DNA of 64,000 bases from Apoda limacodes (GCA_946406115.1 OX291542.1:3558959-3622958); one strand, 5' to 3'. Shown: positions 1 to 12,031, counted from the stretch's first letter. Notes: generated from the sequence alone by a model not told the origin. A program made the numbers and translations.

Positions 1-427
1 TAGGGCCTTAATTATTCTTAAAAAAAATTTTACACCTTTTTACGATTTTGTGTTTTTTGGGGAAAATTTATATTTTTAACACTTACGAGACTGTGATAAA
101 AGTTTTAAATATATTTTTGAATACATTTTCCAAATCACTACACTGCTATATATTTGTATCAACCATGTTAAAGAGGGTATTTTTTTTTTATATTTCATTA
201 AGTATGTCATTGTGAGCCAGACCTTGCAAATCATTGTCTGGTGATTTCTGAATTTTGTAACACACACAGTTTGTCAAACCTTCACTTTGTAAAGACTAAT
301 AATGTCACTTAAAATCTAAATCGGCTCATTGGAATCTAAGAAAAAGCTCAGTCTTTTAAGCAATATTCACTTCGTTTAATTAATGACTGTTATTACGTAT
401 ATTAATTACATTTTATTTTGTACTTAG
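1..427. other. AT-rich sequence, probable intron of gene L
   Basis: No coding exon of the Asn-rich family (short ATG-AAA signal exon, or 40-nt second exon) was found here on the plus strand. The stretch ends in a pyrimidine-rich tract and TTAG acceptor directly before the exon at 428, so it is most likely the 3' part of the intron preceding that exon. Confidence 0.4.
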
Positions 428-717
428 GTCACATTAATCACAAACCCAACGGCAATGGTTACCACAATGGTAAAGGAAACGGACACGGAAATGGCAACGG
501 AAATGGAAATGCAAATAAAAATTCAAATGGTAATGGGAATGGAAATGGTAATGAAAATGGAAATGCAAATAGTAATGGAAACGGAAATTCAAATAAAAGC
601 TCTAACTTGAACAGAAATGCAAATGGTAACAAGAATTCAGCCAAGAACTTCAACGGTTCTCATAGCAAAAATAAAGCTCAAAACATTATTGTAATAGATA
701 ACAACAATTTAAATTAA
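428..717 (+). CDS. Gene L: Asn/Gly-rich secreted protein, last exon (5' partial)
   Basis: A TTAG acceptor at 424-427 opens a frame in phase 1, the phase used by every large exon of this family in the window. The visible 96 residues start with a His/Lys/Asn segment (GHINHKPNGNGYHNGKG), continue as alternating Asn with Gly, Ala, Ser or Lys, and end ...DNNNLN-stop at 715-717. Unlike the minus-strand relatives it shows no phase-1 donor before the stop, so this looks like the terminal exon and the Gly-Trp tail is absent. The signal-peptide exons should lie left of the window. AATAAA at 919-924 is a possible poly(A) signal. It is the only member on the plus strand. Membership is inferred from composition and intron phase; the function is unknown. 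Confidence 0.6.
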
Positions 718-948
718 AGAGGTAGACATTCAATCCCGCACTAGTTTTTACAAATACTTATATAAATATATTCACTAAAGCAAAGGTATAATTTAGTATC
801 TTAATTCCAAAGTGCGCCTTGTTCACTTTCGTAAAAAAAGTTTGTAAAGCCATTAGTATGTAGTATCAAAGTTCTATTATTCATTATGAAACATTTTCTA
901 CCAAACCACGCTTAATCTAATAAAACAATTGGAAAAAAGATAATTGTG

Positions 949-1990
949 TTAGGTCCTTACATATGAAATTGATGTTTTATAGAACAAGCCACTTTGATCT
1001 CAAAAAGTCGGCGTTTGGTTACAAATTCCAAATTCAAATTTATTTCAATTTTAAGTTTGTCTATTTGTGTTTCGAATGTAATCTTTCATTTGTTTTCGCG
1101 TCATTCGATTTTTCTTTGACATCGTTCTGTGCTCAATATGGAAAACATAAAATATAGTATTATTTTTTTAAATACGAATTCCATCGTGGCACTAGCGCTG
1201 CAGAAACAGCTCGAAGGATTAATGATGTGTATGGAGAAGCCACTGTAAAAGAAAACAGAGTATGTTTTTGGTTCCAACGCTTTCGTTCTGGAAATTTCGA
1301 CCTTCACAGCAAACCTCGTGGACGGCCGTAGACCCTAGTTGTCGATGAGGAATTGAAAGTGATCGTGGAATCACTTTCACATGGTACCGTATGAACTAAG
1401 TGAAGCAAACCAAAAAACACGCGTCGAATGCTGCGTGACGTTACTCAACCGTCACAATAACGAGGGGATTTTGAATCTTATCATTACTTGTGATGAAAAA
1501 TGGATCCTATAAGATAATCGGAAATGCTCATTACAGTAGTTAAATCCAGGAGAACCGGCTAAATCCTGCCCCAAGCGAAAGTCTAATCAAAAACAGGTAC
1601 TGGTTAGTGTCAGGTGGACCAGTGTTGGTTTCATCCACTACAGCTTCCTAAGATCTGGTCAGACGATAAAGGCAGATCTGTATTATCGACAATTGGAAAC
1701 CATGATGGAAAAGCTAGCCGTTAAACAGACGAAGTTGGACAACCGCTCTAGCCCACTGCTGCTTCAATCAACGCGAGACCACACACTGCACCACACAACA
1801 GACGGTGGCGAAACTAGAGGAGCTAGGATTGGAATGTCTCCGTCACCCACCATAATCCCCGGACCATGCAAAAGTGCATAGATCACACAGTACCTACTTT
1901 GATTGATTAAAAAAACAAAAATTTTTAAAAAAAGTTGTGCTTTTTCCATATAAAACTTCAATTCACAAATAAAACATCAAAAGGACCTAA
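949..1990 (+). mobile_element. Decayed mariner-family DNA transposon
   Basis: Ends are imperfect inverted repeats: TTAGGTCCTT near 949 and its complement AAGGACCTAA ending at 1990, followed by TA, the usual mariner target. In between is a transposase related to moth (cecropia/mori type) mariners. A start-like ATG lies at 1138. The helix-turn-helix region is readable as YEFHRGTSAAETARRIND, then FWFQRFRSGNFDLHSKPRGRP, then a stop at about 1330. A later piece, CDEKWILYDN, contains the first Asp of the DD(34)D triad. Frameshifts, stops and deletions make it non-functional. Confidence 0.88.
1138..1900 (+). pseudogene. mariner transposase pseudogene
   Basis: Coding remnant inside the mariner element, in at least three frames. 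The N-terminal HTH domain (about 1170-1325) is well conserved. The middle (1340-1450) is scrambled, the catalytic-domain start (about 1480-1690) carries the DEKW motif, and the end (1690-1880) has drifted. It sits beyond the poly(A) signal of gene L and has no sign of host use. Confidence 0.8.
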
Positions 1991-2262
1991 TATTTCCATT
2001 AGTATCCCTATTTAGTCTGAAATTTCCATTATGAATGTTGTCCTCTTGGAATTCAGACCACCGCCGTCTTCTTGTTTGATCCGTATGACATCTTGTCCAT
2101 CAAATATTACCAAAACTCCTGTTTTCAAACAAATAAATATATTTAAAATAAAAAACTTGTTCTCTTAGTAATATTAAAATCCAAAACGAGCAAGAGAATA
2201 TTGCAATCTACGAAGCCATTTTTTTTATAATCGACAGTTTAAGTTTTTTTTGTACTATTTCT
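1991..2262. other. Intergenic AT-rich stretch
   Basis: No gene or repeat recognised between the mariner end and the LINE fragment. Confidence 0.4.
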
Positions 2263-3385
2263 AAGTTTCCGCACGCAGCGGAATTTCGCAGGGATTTATT
2301 TTGGGACCAGTTCTCTTCATTTTATACACGGGTAATGGTTCTGACGTGATCAGGCTCTGTCAGTATCACATGTACGCAGATGACATACAGCTTTACATCT
2401 CTTTCCATCCAAATGATACTACTGATGCCGTAAATAAACTTAACAGTCTCTTACTTAGCATAAATGCGTGGTCCAATGATAACACCTTAGTGCTTAGTGA
2501 AGGTAAAACAAAATACATGCTTGGATCGAAGCCGCAAAAGGACCGAATCTTCGCACTTAATGTATCCAAAATGGTTACTTAAATTGTTAAACTTGAGAAA
2601 GCGCGTAATCTTGGGATCTCGATGGGCGAGGATTTAAACTTTAAATTCACACTGTGGAATTATGTCAGACCGCATACGTGACTACTTTACTTTGACTCTT
2701 TTACTTTCTTTGCGGGTGGGTAGGCTACGCAGACGTATTTATGGCCCTCGATTGTTAGTGCGCACGGAAAGAGTCCAAAATGCCTGTGGACGGTTCTGCT
2801 ACAAAATACCTCCAAAGTCTCACATCACACTATTTTTAAATAGCAGTAACACCCTTAAGATGACCTTGCGTATACAGCTAGACCTAGCCTCATTACTCTT
2901 TGGTATTGTTCGCTCAGGTCATCCAGAGTACCTGTATAAGAAACTTAAGTGTTAAGCTGTTTCCAACAAACACAGAGTGATTCATTCAGTAAGTGTACCT
3001 CTCAGTCTCAGTATACCTCACCACCTTTAGATATGACGATACCAGATGTTGAAATAACCTACAACCTTAATTATAAAGTTATGTCTATAGTGCTTTTTAA
3101 ATTCAATTAAAATTTTATGTCATAATCTACGAAATAGTTCGACTGCGACGCGAGCGACAGCCTCGCAATTAAGCTCCGCTGACAATCAGCGCTGTAGTAC
3201 TGTCTGCAGAACATGCTAAGCGGCCTCCATTTTTCACATTGCACTACGACACCTATGATACAAAACCCCAAAATTAATTGTGATTTGTAAATGTGTTATT
3301 GTTTTAATGTGCTTAATTTTGTTATTTTTTGTGTAATATGAAATAAATAACTGTCTATTGTCTTTAAATATAAATATTTTTTTAG
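2263..3385 (+). mobile_element. 5'-truncated Jockey-superfamily LINE fragment
   Basis: Starts inside reverse transcriptase at a GISQGFILGPVLFILY motif (normally GVPQGSxLGPxLF). The catalytic motif YADDIQLY lies at about 2372-2395. The C-terminal part is broken by a stop at 2581 and frameshifts. A 3' UTR follows, ending with AATAAATAACTG near 3343-3355 and an AT-rich tail. The 5' truncation is normal for LINE insertion. Confidence 0.8.
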
Positions 3386-5831
3386 TAAACCTTTATGACA
3401 ATAAAGGTCAAATGCACATTTTTTATTTTATTTTATTTAACTTCCTAATTATAGATAAGGTAGGGATATAAAACGCTTGTAAGCAAGCATAACACCAAAA
3501 ATATATTATTAGATTTATAGTTTTTGAAGACGATCTCAAAATCTTTGCATAACATCTGCTTGTGCGAGCATAGTAGCGCTCAAATATAAATCACACGAGT
3601 TGCAAATATAAATCACACGAGTTGCAATAATAAAAATGAGGTAAAAGGTACATAATATACATAATTGAAGTAGGTAACCTAAAAAAACTGAAGCTTTTGA
3701 TTTGGATTTATTTTTAAGGTGATTTTGCAGATTAAATCTGGATAAATACTACATACTACATACTCTTAGAATATGCAACGCGTTATTTGAAATGTCTTTA
3801 TAATAAAATAAAAATCAATTGTCATATGGATGACGGAACATCATTTGAGAACGGCTCGACGGCTAGAAGTAAAACTTTTTTTTAAATCGAGCGAAAATGC
3901 ACTGCGCCATACAAGTGGCCATACAATAGCAAAGAATATCGCCTGTCCCTGAGGAATGACGTTAAACTTTAGGATAATAGTCAAAGTTTAGGTTAGATTT
4001 ACCTAGTACAGACTTTTAGTGCCTTACTACACTAAAAATACCCAAGGTAATTTTAACACCTTACCTAATTTGACATGAACTGAAAGTGAATCAAAAGATA
4101 TGTGAAAAAAACACACGCTTAAGGCGCCAGTATAACGGTTCCACGGTGGGTGTCACAACATTAGTGAATAAGAGATCAAAGAAAGAAAACAAGAACTTCA
4201 GGGTCACTGGTCTATTAATAATAGAATATACTTCAATTCATGTCATGATGTAATGAATAACAATGACTGCGTGAATTAGCCTATCGCGGGGCGATAGGAG
4301 TCAAGAGCCTATGGACAGATTCGGAGGACACGGCAAGATGCGCGGCTCCAGCACACAGCTTAGTAGGGCAGTGAATTAACCCTACTTCAGATGGCGAACA
4401 GAACAGCTCACTGGGATAGCGCATGCAAGAGGCGTGCCGTCACGATCCCCACCGAGGTGCGCGGTAAGAGACGGTCGCGGTGGTAGTACAGGTGGCTGCC
4501 AGGTGCTTTAGGTGCGCTGGCCTGGCCACGGTGCGATGCGGGATGAGCCCAGCCAGTAATAGTTGTGGTGGGCATGCTAAGCCGCAGTCTAGTCACTGTA
4601 ATACCTTGAACGTTATCAGAATTCCTCGAAATCTACTTAAGCACAATTAAGAGTATTTATATCACTGGATGTGGATAAGGATTTTACTCCAGTTAATATA
4701 AGTCAACTTTCTAAGCGAAGCGAAAAACACGTCTGGTGATTGTTTTTTATCGATCGAAGACGAGAGAACAGAACTTCGCTTTTGTATTGGACACTATAAC
4801 ACATTGACTCGAAATATAGATATGGGAAACTATATACGTTTATATCGTCAATGTGTTACAATATACACTACTCTTTATACACCGGTTGGCTTCATCAACA
4901 TCTAAATCGGTTTCGTTATATCAGATTAATAATTAGAATGTTTAGATTTTGAGAAATACTGAGCCAGCGCAGAATTTTAAGGAATGAAAAACTTTTTTTT
5001 ATATTTTTTCTCAAATATTTAGATCCCAGTTCCAAACCAAGTTTAGTTGGGTTTTGAATGGTGCTGAATCCAAATGTTTTGTAATTTTTTTTGAGTGTAT
5101 AAGAACTTAAATCCAATATGGCGACCATTTTTTTTTAAATATTTGATTTCGATGAACTTAGGTTCTATTGGGTTTTCGATGTTGCTAAATTAAAATATTT
5201 TATCAGTTTTTTTTTAAATTCAAGATGACGCTGCAACATATTGTCCGTTATTTTCAGAATTTTTAATTTCATTAAAACTAGATTTTTTTTTTAATTCTAT
5301 TGAATTGAAATTTTTGTCAGTGTTTCAAAATGGCACACAATTTTTTGATAACAATGTGATGGTACTCGTACTGCTGCTGCTGCCGGACCAATTTTAAAGT
5401 TTGTGGTAAAAGTAATAAATTTTAGGCATTTAAAAGGCAAGTCTGTTTGTTTGTTATTCCTTCACATCGTAAAGTACGATCCAATTGATTTACCCGATTT
5501 TTGGCACAGGGATAGCTGCGGGGACAGAGGACATACCTAGGACTTTATATGCTGATCTAGTTTCCACGGTATATATTTTTTCATAGTGTTAGTTTTCATG
5601 GGTCAGTATTTTTTTATGCAACAACAAACCAAAAGGGTGACCTTATTTAAAGGCAGGAATAGCTAAATTGGCATTTAAAGACATAGAATAACAAAATTCA
5701 GCGCGGCTGGAGCGGCATGTAAATGCTAGTTCAATTACTTATAACTACATAGCTTCATGAATTTGTTGATGTGGATTTATGGATGGTGCATTGTTTGATT
5801 TCCAGTAACAAAGTAACAAACAAACACAATT
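3386..5831. other. Non-genic repeat-rich region
   Basis: No gene recognised. Contents: a 22-bp exact tandem duplication (AATATAAATCACACGAGTTG) near 3580-3625; a GC-rich island at about 4270-4600 unlike its surroundings and probably a transposon 3' UTR; loosely repeated AT-rich units of about 100 bp at 4970-5330, each with a 'GGGTTTTGAATGGTGCT/GGGTTTTCGATGTTGCT' core; and a decayed interspersed repeat with TTGTTTGTTATTCC at 5440-5800. Confidence 0.45.
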
Positions 5832-5984
5832 GTGTATCATCATAAAAGTTGTTTTGAATATAATTTCTACAGTAGTGAGGTATGGATCTGGAGAAATAGC
5901 TTACCATGGGAAGCTTTAAACGAAGACATCAGAGCTGAAGTTTTGAGTTACAATGTATTAGTAGGTAACAATAATATCGCTGCT

Positions 5985-6270
5985 GCAATAAAGAAGAGGG
6001 CTAGTCAAGAAATTTACAATCCGTTCTATAGACACTCTTCAAGAGATAAATTTAAGAAAATCAAGGTCATAACTTATCATCTTAGTGTATATTAGATAAT
6101 TTATGTATATAAAAATATTGATTGTTTTAAAAATAATAGGGATATTCATAATCGTAATACCCGAAATAGACACAAACTTGCTGTGATCCACACAAGGCTT
6201 AAGAAAATAGATAAATCATTCAAAGGACAACCTTTTTACATAAAAATCTATGCAGAAGTCAAATAAAGTT
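5985..6270 (+). mobile_element. CR1-like LINE 3' fragment
   Basis: Frames through this stretch read IKKRA...IYN, then SSRDKFKKIKVITY, then HNRNTRNRHKLAVIHTRLKK. They match the C-terminus of the CR1-like element at 20000-23575 (LLQKRAIRAIYKLG...SLRDRFREVKILTL). It is frameshifted and truncated at both ends. Confidence 0.7.
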
Positions 6271-6436
6271 AAAAATTTGTAAAAAGCTTATTATACAATA
6301 AAATACTACCTTAATGAAAATAAAAATAAATAAATTAAAAAATCAAAAAACTCAACTGCGTAAAAAATTAACTATAAATAAAAACTGAAAAAAACGAAAA
6401 TTAGTTCAGTAATGATTAATTCTAATTTATATATAT

Positions 6437-6785
6437 TTTTTAATACCACTAAGGTGGCAAACAAGCTTACGGTCCGCCTGATGGTAAGCGGTCACCGTAG
6501 CCTACGGAAGCTTGTAACACCAGGGCATCACCCGCGCGTTGCTGTCTCTTCAAAAATCTAATAACTTCTTTCTTGAAGAACGCCATACTGTAGTCCTTAA
6601 AGTAAACCTTGGCATAGAGCTATTTCACAACCCAAGCATTCGCTCCCGCGAAGTTTCTCTGAAACCGAAGTGTACGAGATCATTTCGGTTCTAAAGTGTG
6701 AGAAAAGGGCCAAGCTGGTATCCGGGTGCACCTGCCCAGAGATGGCAGTTGTATTCAGCCCAGAGATGGCAGCAGTACAGCAATA
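6437..6785 (-). mobile_element. 3' end fragment of Jockey-like LINE (15.2 kb family)
   Basis: The reverse complement matches the 3' end of the LINE at 15251-18013: the Trp-Ala-Gly-containing segment, the 'CACTTTAGAACCGAAATG' block, and the terminal 'CCGCTTACCATCAGGCGGAC...GTTTGCCACCTTAGTGGTATTA'. Internal sequence is deleted and a short 'CCCAGAGATGGCAG' segment is duplicated at 6736-6771. Confidence 0.8.
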
Positions 6786-7449
6786 ATTATACAACTATAG
6801 GTAAATATTACAATCTTGTCAATTTATTGAAGTTGTTAATATTGTGGAGAGTATTAAGTAGCTTGCGGTGGTCCAAACAATTGATTATCCATCATAAGTA
6901 TAAAGATTCAAATGAGAAATGTTGCGAACCGTCTTTAATTCCTTATGGACTCTAAGCGGTCATTCATTTGAAAAATGATGAAGAACATTGTTTGTCATGT
7001 TTTTTTTCTTTTTCACAGTATGGCTTCTGGTTATGGCCATATTGAATTTTGATTTCTGTCATATATGTCTGTCTTTATGTCATTAAGTTTAAGACAAATC
7101 AATTGTCGTACAAATCATCAATTTCAGTACATGCATTTGGACCGTAGAGCGCCACAAAGGAACAAACATACATAGGCTGATAAACACATTACCCTTCCCT
7201 TGCATCGTGCAGTCAGGTAAAAAGGCATAGGATTCAATATTTTTTTGTTAACACTATTGACTTGATAATTTGAGATATTTCATAAAATATACTAAATAAA
7301 AACTTGTAGTTTATGGGTTGAGGTAGGTTTAGTAAAAATAAAGTTCAAAACAGTAATATACTTAAGAGTAGAATATACGTTGAATAGATTAATTGAAACT
7401 TACAGACGAGTCAGAAGCAGTTGAAAATGGAACGCATAAGTAGGTATAA
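6786..7449. other. Non-genic stretch
   Basis: AT-rich sequence with no recognisable exon or element. Confidence 0.35.
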
Positions 7450-7461
7450 ATATGACCGGTA

Positions 7462-7565
7462 TAACTTTTTAGGGTTCCGTACCCAAAGGGTAATTAGCGG
7501 AACCCTATTACTAAGACTTCGCTGTCCGTCCGTCCGTCTGTCACCAGGCTGTATCTCATGAACCA
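7462..7565 (+). repeat. Lepidopteran 'AGGGTTCCGTACC' repeat fragment
   Basis: Contains TTTTTAGGGTTCCGTACCCA, a second GGAACCCTA, and the CCGTCCGTCCGTCTGTC run that accompany this interspersed repeat. Related copies lie at 13030-13485 and 47712-48170. Confidence 0.6.
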
Positions 7566-7579
7566 TGATACTCGCACTT

Positions 7580-7925
7580 GGCCGATTTTTTCTTCTTGAA
7601 CTTGGCTGCCACAAAGGTTGCTGCTTTACAAGTCGCAAGTCTGGTCTTATGCGGAGTGCTGCTGCCATCTCTGGGTGGGTGCACTTGGATACCAGCTTGA
7701 CTCGGTTTAACAACCTTAAGTCTATGAAGAGAATTTGCCTCCCTGTGTATGTTATACCGCTTGTTTAATGGTATGCGTTCTGAGCAATTGTTCGAAATGA
7801 AACGACTACTTTCTACCATCGCACCGCTCGCCATCGGCAGGGAATTCATTCTCACACTTTAGAACCGAAATGGTCGCGTACACTGCGGTTTCAAAGAAAC
7901 TTCCTCCCGTAAACTCTTAGGGCGT
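7580..7925 (+). mobile_element. C-terminal fragment of Jockey-like LINE (15.2 kb family)
   Basis: Near-identical in blocks to 17530-17835: 'GTTGCTGCTTTACAAGTCGCAAGT', 'CTGCTGCCATCTCTGGG', 'TACTTTCTACCATCGCACCG' and the CACTTTAGAACCGAAATGGTC block. Indels remove parts. A second, independent truncated copy of the same family. Confidence 0.8.
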
Positions 7926-8767
7926 AGAATGATGGTCGTCATTTACTTCAATTTTAAATTTTATTTTTTAGGTTAATTTTAGATTTATTGATACTCTAAA
8001 GGCAATTATATGTTGGTAAAAATGCATTTTATTAGCACAAAATCTTTTCTTCCTTTAATATTCTAGGACGACCACAAGTATCTGCTGGATTTTGATGACC
8101 ATTCAGTGGCCAGTTAACATAGTAGAGTATAACAAAACATTGTAACAAATCATTTTATGGAACAACTTAACAAACTTTTACAGGATCTTTGAGTTGTTTC
8201 AAATAAAAGTGTTCTTGAAGGACAGACAGAAAGACATACATGGACATCAAAGAGATCCTATAAGGGTTAATGCTATTGCATTTAGAGGCCTTAAAAAAAT
8301 ATTATAGACTAGTAAAATGTTCATAAAAATTTGACAATTTCTGTTTTTTTGCTTTCTGTAGATGTTATTAAACTGATTGCTATGTATTGCCGGATGTCAT
8401 AAAATACTTCACAATGTTTCTCACGTGTACGAAAGTAACTGTTGTATGTATAATACTTTCCATTAGAAATGTATATGTAATGTATGTGTAATGTTCTGTC
8501 TTATGCGACTGACACTTAAAATATATTCTTATGAATTGGATTTTGCGGTTTTTTTTTACGAATATAATAATACTGTAAATTTGTGGCACTACATTAACTT
8601 GCTATTTACCGCATTGACTTTTATTTAAGAGGAAATCAAATTACATATTATAAACACTAAATTATAATAACACGTTTTCAAAATAATAAACAATAAATTA
8701 AGTTAATGTTTACTGACAATAAAAGTTAATTTTAAAACTAATGACTGTTTCTTTTTCTTCATTCTTC
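7926..8767. other. 3' flank of gene A
   Basis: No second gene seen. TTTATT at 8620-8625, which is AATAAA on the minus strand, is a likely poly(A) signal for gene A, about 145 bases past its stop codon. The rest is AT-rich. Confidence 0.45.
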
Positions 8768-11673
8768 TTATACTGGTATAGTTTTCTTAGTGTCAGCGGC
8801 TGAAAAAACGCAAAAATGAAATAAGATACAGTTTTTAATGCGTTGTATTGTATTAAAGAATGATCGATGTATGAGTGGTGCATCTTAACTTATTGAAAAA
8901 AAAACTATAAAGACATTTCATTGTTACTACGTACAGTTAGAAGTACTATTATTATTAACCCTTAACAGGCCGGGTGCGATCACCATGACCGCAGTAGGTG
9001 GTAACACTACCAATATTTTACTCTTCTAATATTCGATGGTACTCGCCCCTCCCGGTACCTTCGTAACTCAGCCGATTAGTACGAGGAGTGGATTAGCAAT
9101 AGTCACACGAGTCTTTTGTTTTGAGTTTTTACTGTTTAAAAATTCGCAGCGGTCACAGTGACCCAGCCTGTTGTGTAATTTTAATTAATTAACTATAAAA
9201 AAAAAACTAGCACATACACTATTCATAAACTAACAAGCTATAGGTACTTGAAATCCCAAAAAAAAAACGAAATACCTATACATATATGTTTTTGTTGTAG
9301 AAAGCTGATATGTATCGAATGTAGCCAAAAGATGGGTCGCGATGACGCGAAACAAGACCATGATTGACGGTTGTCAATTTTTATTAGTAATATTGCTTAT
9401 GATTATTTTTTATTTTCTTTAAGATTTGTGATCTCTTAAGATACCAAAACCAAAATGTTTTTTCCAAAAATTACTCAAGTTTAAATTTATTTCAAGGTCT
9501 TTTCACAGAAGCTTAGAAATTTTGTTTATTTTTAGCGTTAGAGTAATGTTTTTTTTTACTTAACATTTTAAAAAGTTATATTACGTTATTTTTTTATTGA
9601 AAGTAAATACTATTAGTAACACTGTGAATTTTTATTTATTTATTTTTTGAATAATAACACAAAAATTATACCTACAGTACATGCGGTCACAGTGACCACA
9701 CCCGGCCCGTTATGTTACAAAAAACCACCCGGCCAGTTGAAGAAGAAGAATGTATGTAAAAGATTTTGCGATTTCTCTACGGAATATGCCTATAAATATA
9801 AATATGCCTATTTGACTGTCAATTTTAAACAATCCGCTATAAAAGACAACTGCTTTTTCATATTGTAATAAATAAAGTAATAAATTGTAACTGTGATAAA
9901 GAAATATTGTATAAACATGATAATAATAACAAAAAATTCAATAAATTTACTCCGTGGCACGGTGGGTAGTGACCCGACTGCTGAATCGAGGGCTGTCGGT
10001 TCGATTCCCGCACAAGCAAACATTTATGTGATTCATTTCTATGCATAATATGTATTTATTTACAAAAAATAGTACAAGCTTTGTTTAGTTTGGGACTGGA
10101 TAGCGCTGTGTGTTATGTTCAACAAATATTTCCAGGTATATTATTATCAAGAAGTTTTTCTAGTTTTTCGTACAAATCCTTATGAATGATAAATATGAAC
10201 TTTACTTACCTTCTTGGTTGTCATTATCACTGTCAAGCTGTATTGACTTTTTATCTGCATCACTGTGTTGGGAATCGTTATCATTGTTACCGGAATTTTC
10301 GTTGCCATTATCGGAACCGTTAGAGCTTAATTTGGAGTTCTTATCTGCGCTGTCATTCGAACTTTCGTGGCTATAATTATTGCCATTGCTACGGTCGTGA
10401 CTATTCTTACTGCCATTGCTACTACCATCGCCATTTTTATTTTTGTTTCCACTTTTTACTCTATTATCACTCTCATTACTTTTTTCAGTGTTGTAGCTGT
10501 TTTTTTCGTTTATGTTTCCATTGCTACTATCGTGTTCATCAGCATTACTACTGCCTTTATCATTTTTGTGTTCGTTAACCTTATCGTAACCATTGCTTTT
10601 ACTTTCATTATTGCTTTCTTCATCATCATTGTTTTTTCTGTCGTTATGGTGTTGGTGTCGTTCATTATTGTGGTGATGTTTGTTGTGACCTTTGTTAATT
10701 ATTAAGTGTTCATCTTTTGCTTTTTCGAACGTAAGTAATACATCTGAAATAATAATACGTAGGAACATGTTATATGTTTTTTTTACAAAATTGCTTTAAA
10801 ATGAAAAACATTAAAAAAATCTAAAATAACAATATGTACGAACATGTTATATAAGTATACATTTTTCACAAAATTGCTTTAAAAATTTAAAAATTAAAAA
10901 AAAAAATACAAGTGCGTCAAAAACGACTATTTTCTATTCTTTCCAAAAATGTTAAACATCCACGATCGGGCAATATTACAAACATATAATTCATTTAGGG
11001 AATTTTGGTATTTTTTACGGTTTTGACTTTTATAGATCAGTTAATTTTAATCTAGAAACCGTATTTTGCATTTTAAATTTTTATCATAATTTTTACTGTT
11101 ACTCGAATTATCAATTATTAGCCACTTCCGATGATTAAAAATATGGTTAAAAATTTAACCTTTAATTTAATAAAACTAGAAATAAAATCTTACCTCCTAA
11201 ATCACGGAGAAAAGAACAATTACCATAGATGATCTAAAACAATTTGAAAAATTTTATAAGTTCATCTATACAGCAATAAATGACATGAAAAATAAAATGT
11301 TAAACAAGTGAAAGAGAAAATTACAAAGGCTTAAATTATTGATATATTTATACAGTTAGGTATTCACATTTTAGCATCTACCTTTTTACTAACGTTGTGT
11401 GTTGAGGGAATCATATACCACCATACAAAAAAAAAATTCGTACGTACAGGGAGTTATTATGTTAGGACCCGTAAAGTTATTATAAAAATGATACACCACC
11501 ACGAAAGTATCGATATAAAAGTTTTAACGAAAATAAAGAGATTCTTTTTCTATTTCATTAAAAAAAATGCTAAATAACTATAATTTTACGCTTTTCATTT
11601 AATTTTTATAAATCTAGTCAGTAACTACAAAACTTACAACACAAAGAAAGCAAAAAATAACTGAGGTTTTCAT
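8768..11673 (-). CDS. Gene A: secreted His/Asn/Ser/Asp-rich protein, 213 aa, 4 coding exons
   Basis: Hand-assembled from splice sites. Exon 1 is 11638-11673 (MKTSVIFCFLCV, donor gtaagt). Exon 2 is 11194-11233 (IIYGNCSFLRDLG, then phase 1). Exon 3 is 10210-10743. Exon 4 is 8768-8799 (AADTKKTIPV-stop). Exon lengths 36+40+534+32 make 642 nt in frame, which supports the model. The product has a signal peptide ending near Gly/Asn/Cys 16-18, a short DVLLTFEKAKDEH segment, a His-rich stretch (NKHHHNNERHQHHNDRKNN), then about 140 residues dominated by Asn, Ser, Asp, Lys and Gly with no globular domain. The exon layout, signal exon and tail match gene B closely. Intron 3 holds a SINE and a TIR element. 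I do not recognise a named family. An extracellular matrix or silk-glue role is inference from composition and the promoter. Confidence 0.85.
8955..9717. mobile_element. Non-autonomous TIR element in intron 3 of gene A
   Basis: Inverted termini: CCTTAACAGGCCGGGTGCG at the left, and at the right CACCCGGCCCGTTATGTT, the complement of AACATAACGGGCCGGGTG. Each is followed inward by a GGTCA(C)...TGACC palindrome. A third copy of the GCGGTCACAGTGACC motif sits internally at about 9150. TTAA precedes the left end, which would fit a piggyBac-type target, but no transposase is present. Confidence 0.6.
9950..10135 (+). mobile_element. tRNA-derived SINE
   Basis: The head CTCCGTGGCACGGTGGGTAG...GACTGCTGAATCGAGGG...GGTTCGATTCCCGC resembles a tRNA with A-box-like and B-box (GGTTCGATTCC) promoter elements. 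This arrangement is common in lepidopteran SINEs. The body continues through 'TTTGGGACTGGATAGCGCTGTGTG'. It lies in intron 3 of gene A. A second copy is at 61801-61877 in reverse. Confidence 0.78.
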
Positions 11674-11756
11674 TTTAAATTTATAATGTTTGACTTTTAA
11701 CTTAATGAAGGAGATGAGTGTATTGTTAAAATTCAAGTGACAATGACTAGTTGGTA

Positions 11757-11852
11757 TTTTATTATATTATATATACTATAAGTATGTTTGTTTAGTATTT
11801 AAATTGATTAATGCAATATTTGCGTATTTACCCATGAGTACGTTATGCAAAT
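11757..11852 (-). promoter_or_regulatory. Gene A promoter: TATA, tandem forkhead-like sites, POU octamer
   Basis: About 85-105 bases upstream of the gene A ATG is a TATATAATATAATAAAA box (minus strand, 11757-11775). Next come ATATTTGCGTATTTACC at 11816-11832 (two sites fitting forkhead TRTTTRY), preceded by GTATTTAAATTGATTA, and an exact POU octamer ATGCAAAT at 11845-11852. The same order and wording recur upstream of gene B. Site identities are by consensus only. Confidence 0.6.
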
Positions 11853-11899
11853 ATTCAGCAGCTACAGTTATCAGTTATCTACCTGATTCAGACGATTAT

Positions 11900-12031
11900 A
11901 ATATTCGCTTTCTTAAGAACATTTATATAGTTGACTGTTGTTAATTTGCATTTCAACACTTGTAAATTTAGTAAGATTATTACTATTGCTTTATTAACGG
12001 ACTTGTATGTTTACATGGACCTTTGTAAAAT
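11900..12031. other. Upstream flank of gene A
   Basis: AT-rich spacer. 'ATTAACGGACTTGTATGTTTACATGGACCTTTG' near 11994-12025 resembles 32588-32620 upstream of gene B, so similarity of the two upstream regions reaches at least 330 bases from the ATG. Confidence 0.4.

Noticed and set aside
459..653. Open frame of Phe/Leu/Pro repeats on the minus strand opposite gene L, and similar frames opposite A, B, C, D and F
   Set aside because: These are antisense shadows of the Asn-codon repeats; the hydrophobic repeats follow mechanically from the coding strand, and no splice or signal context supports them.
9950..10022. Possible tRNA gene
   Set aside because: Has A- and B-box-like sequence but cannot form a proper acceptor stem and continues into a SINE body; a second copy exists at 61.8 kb.
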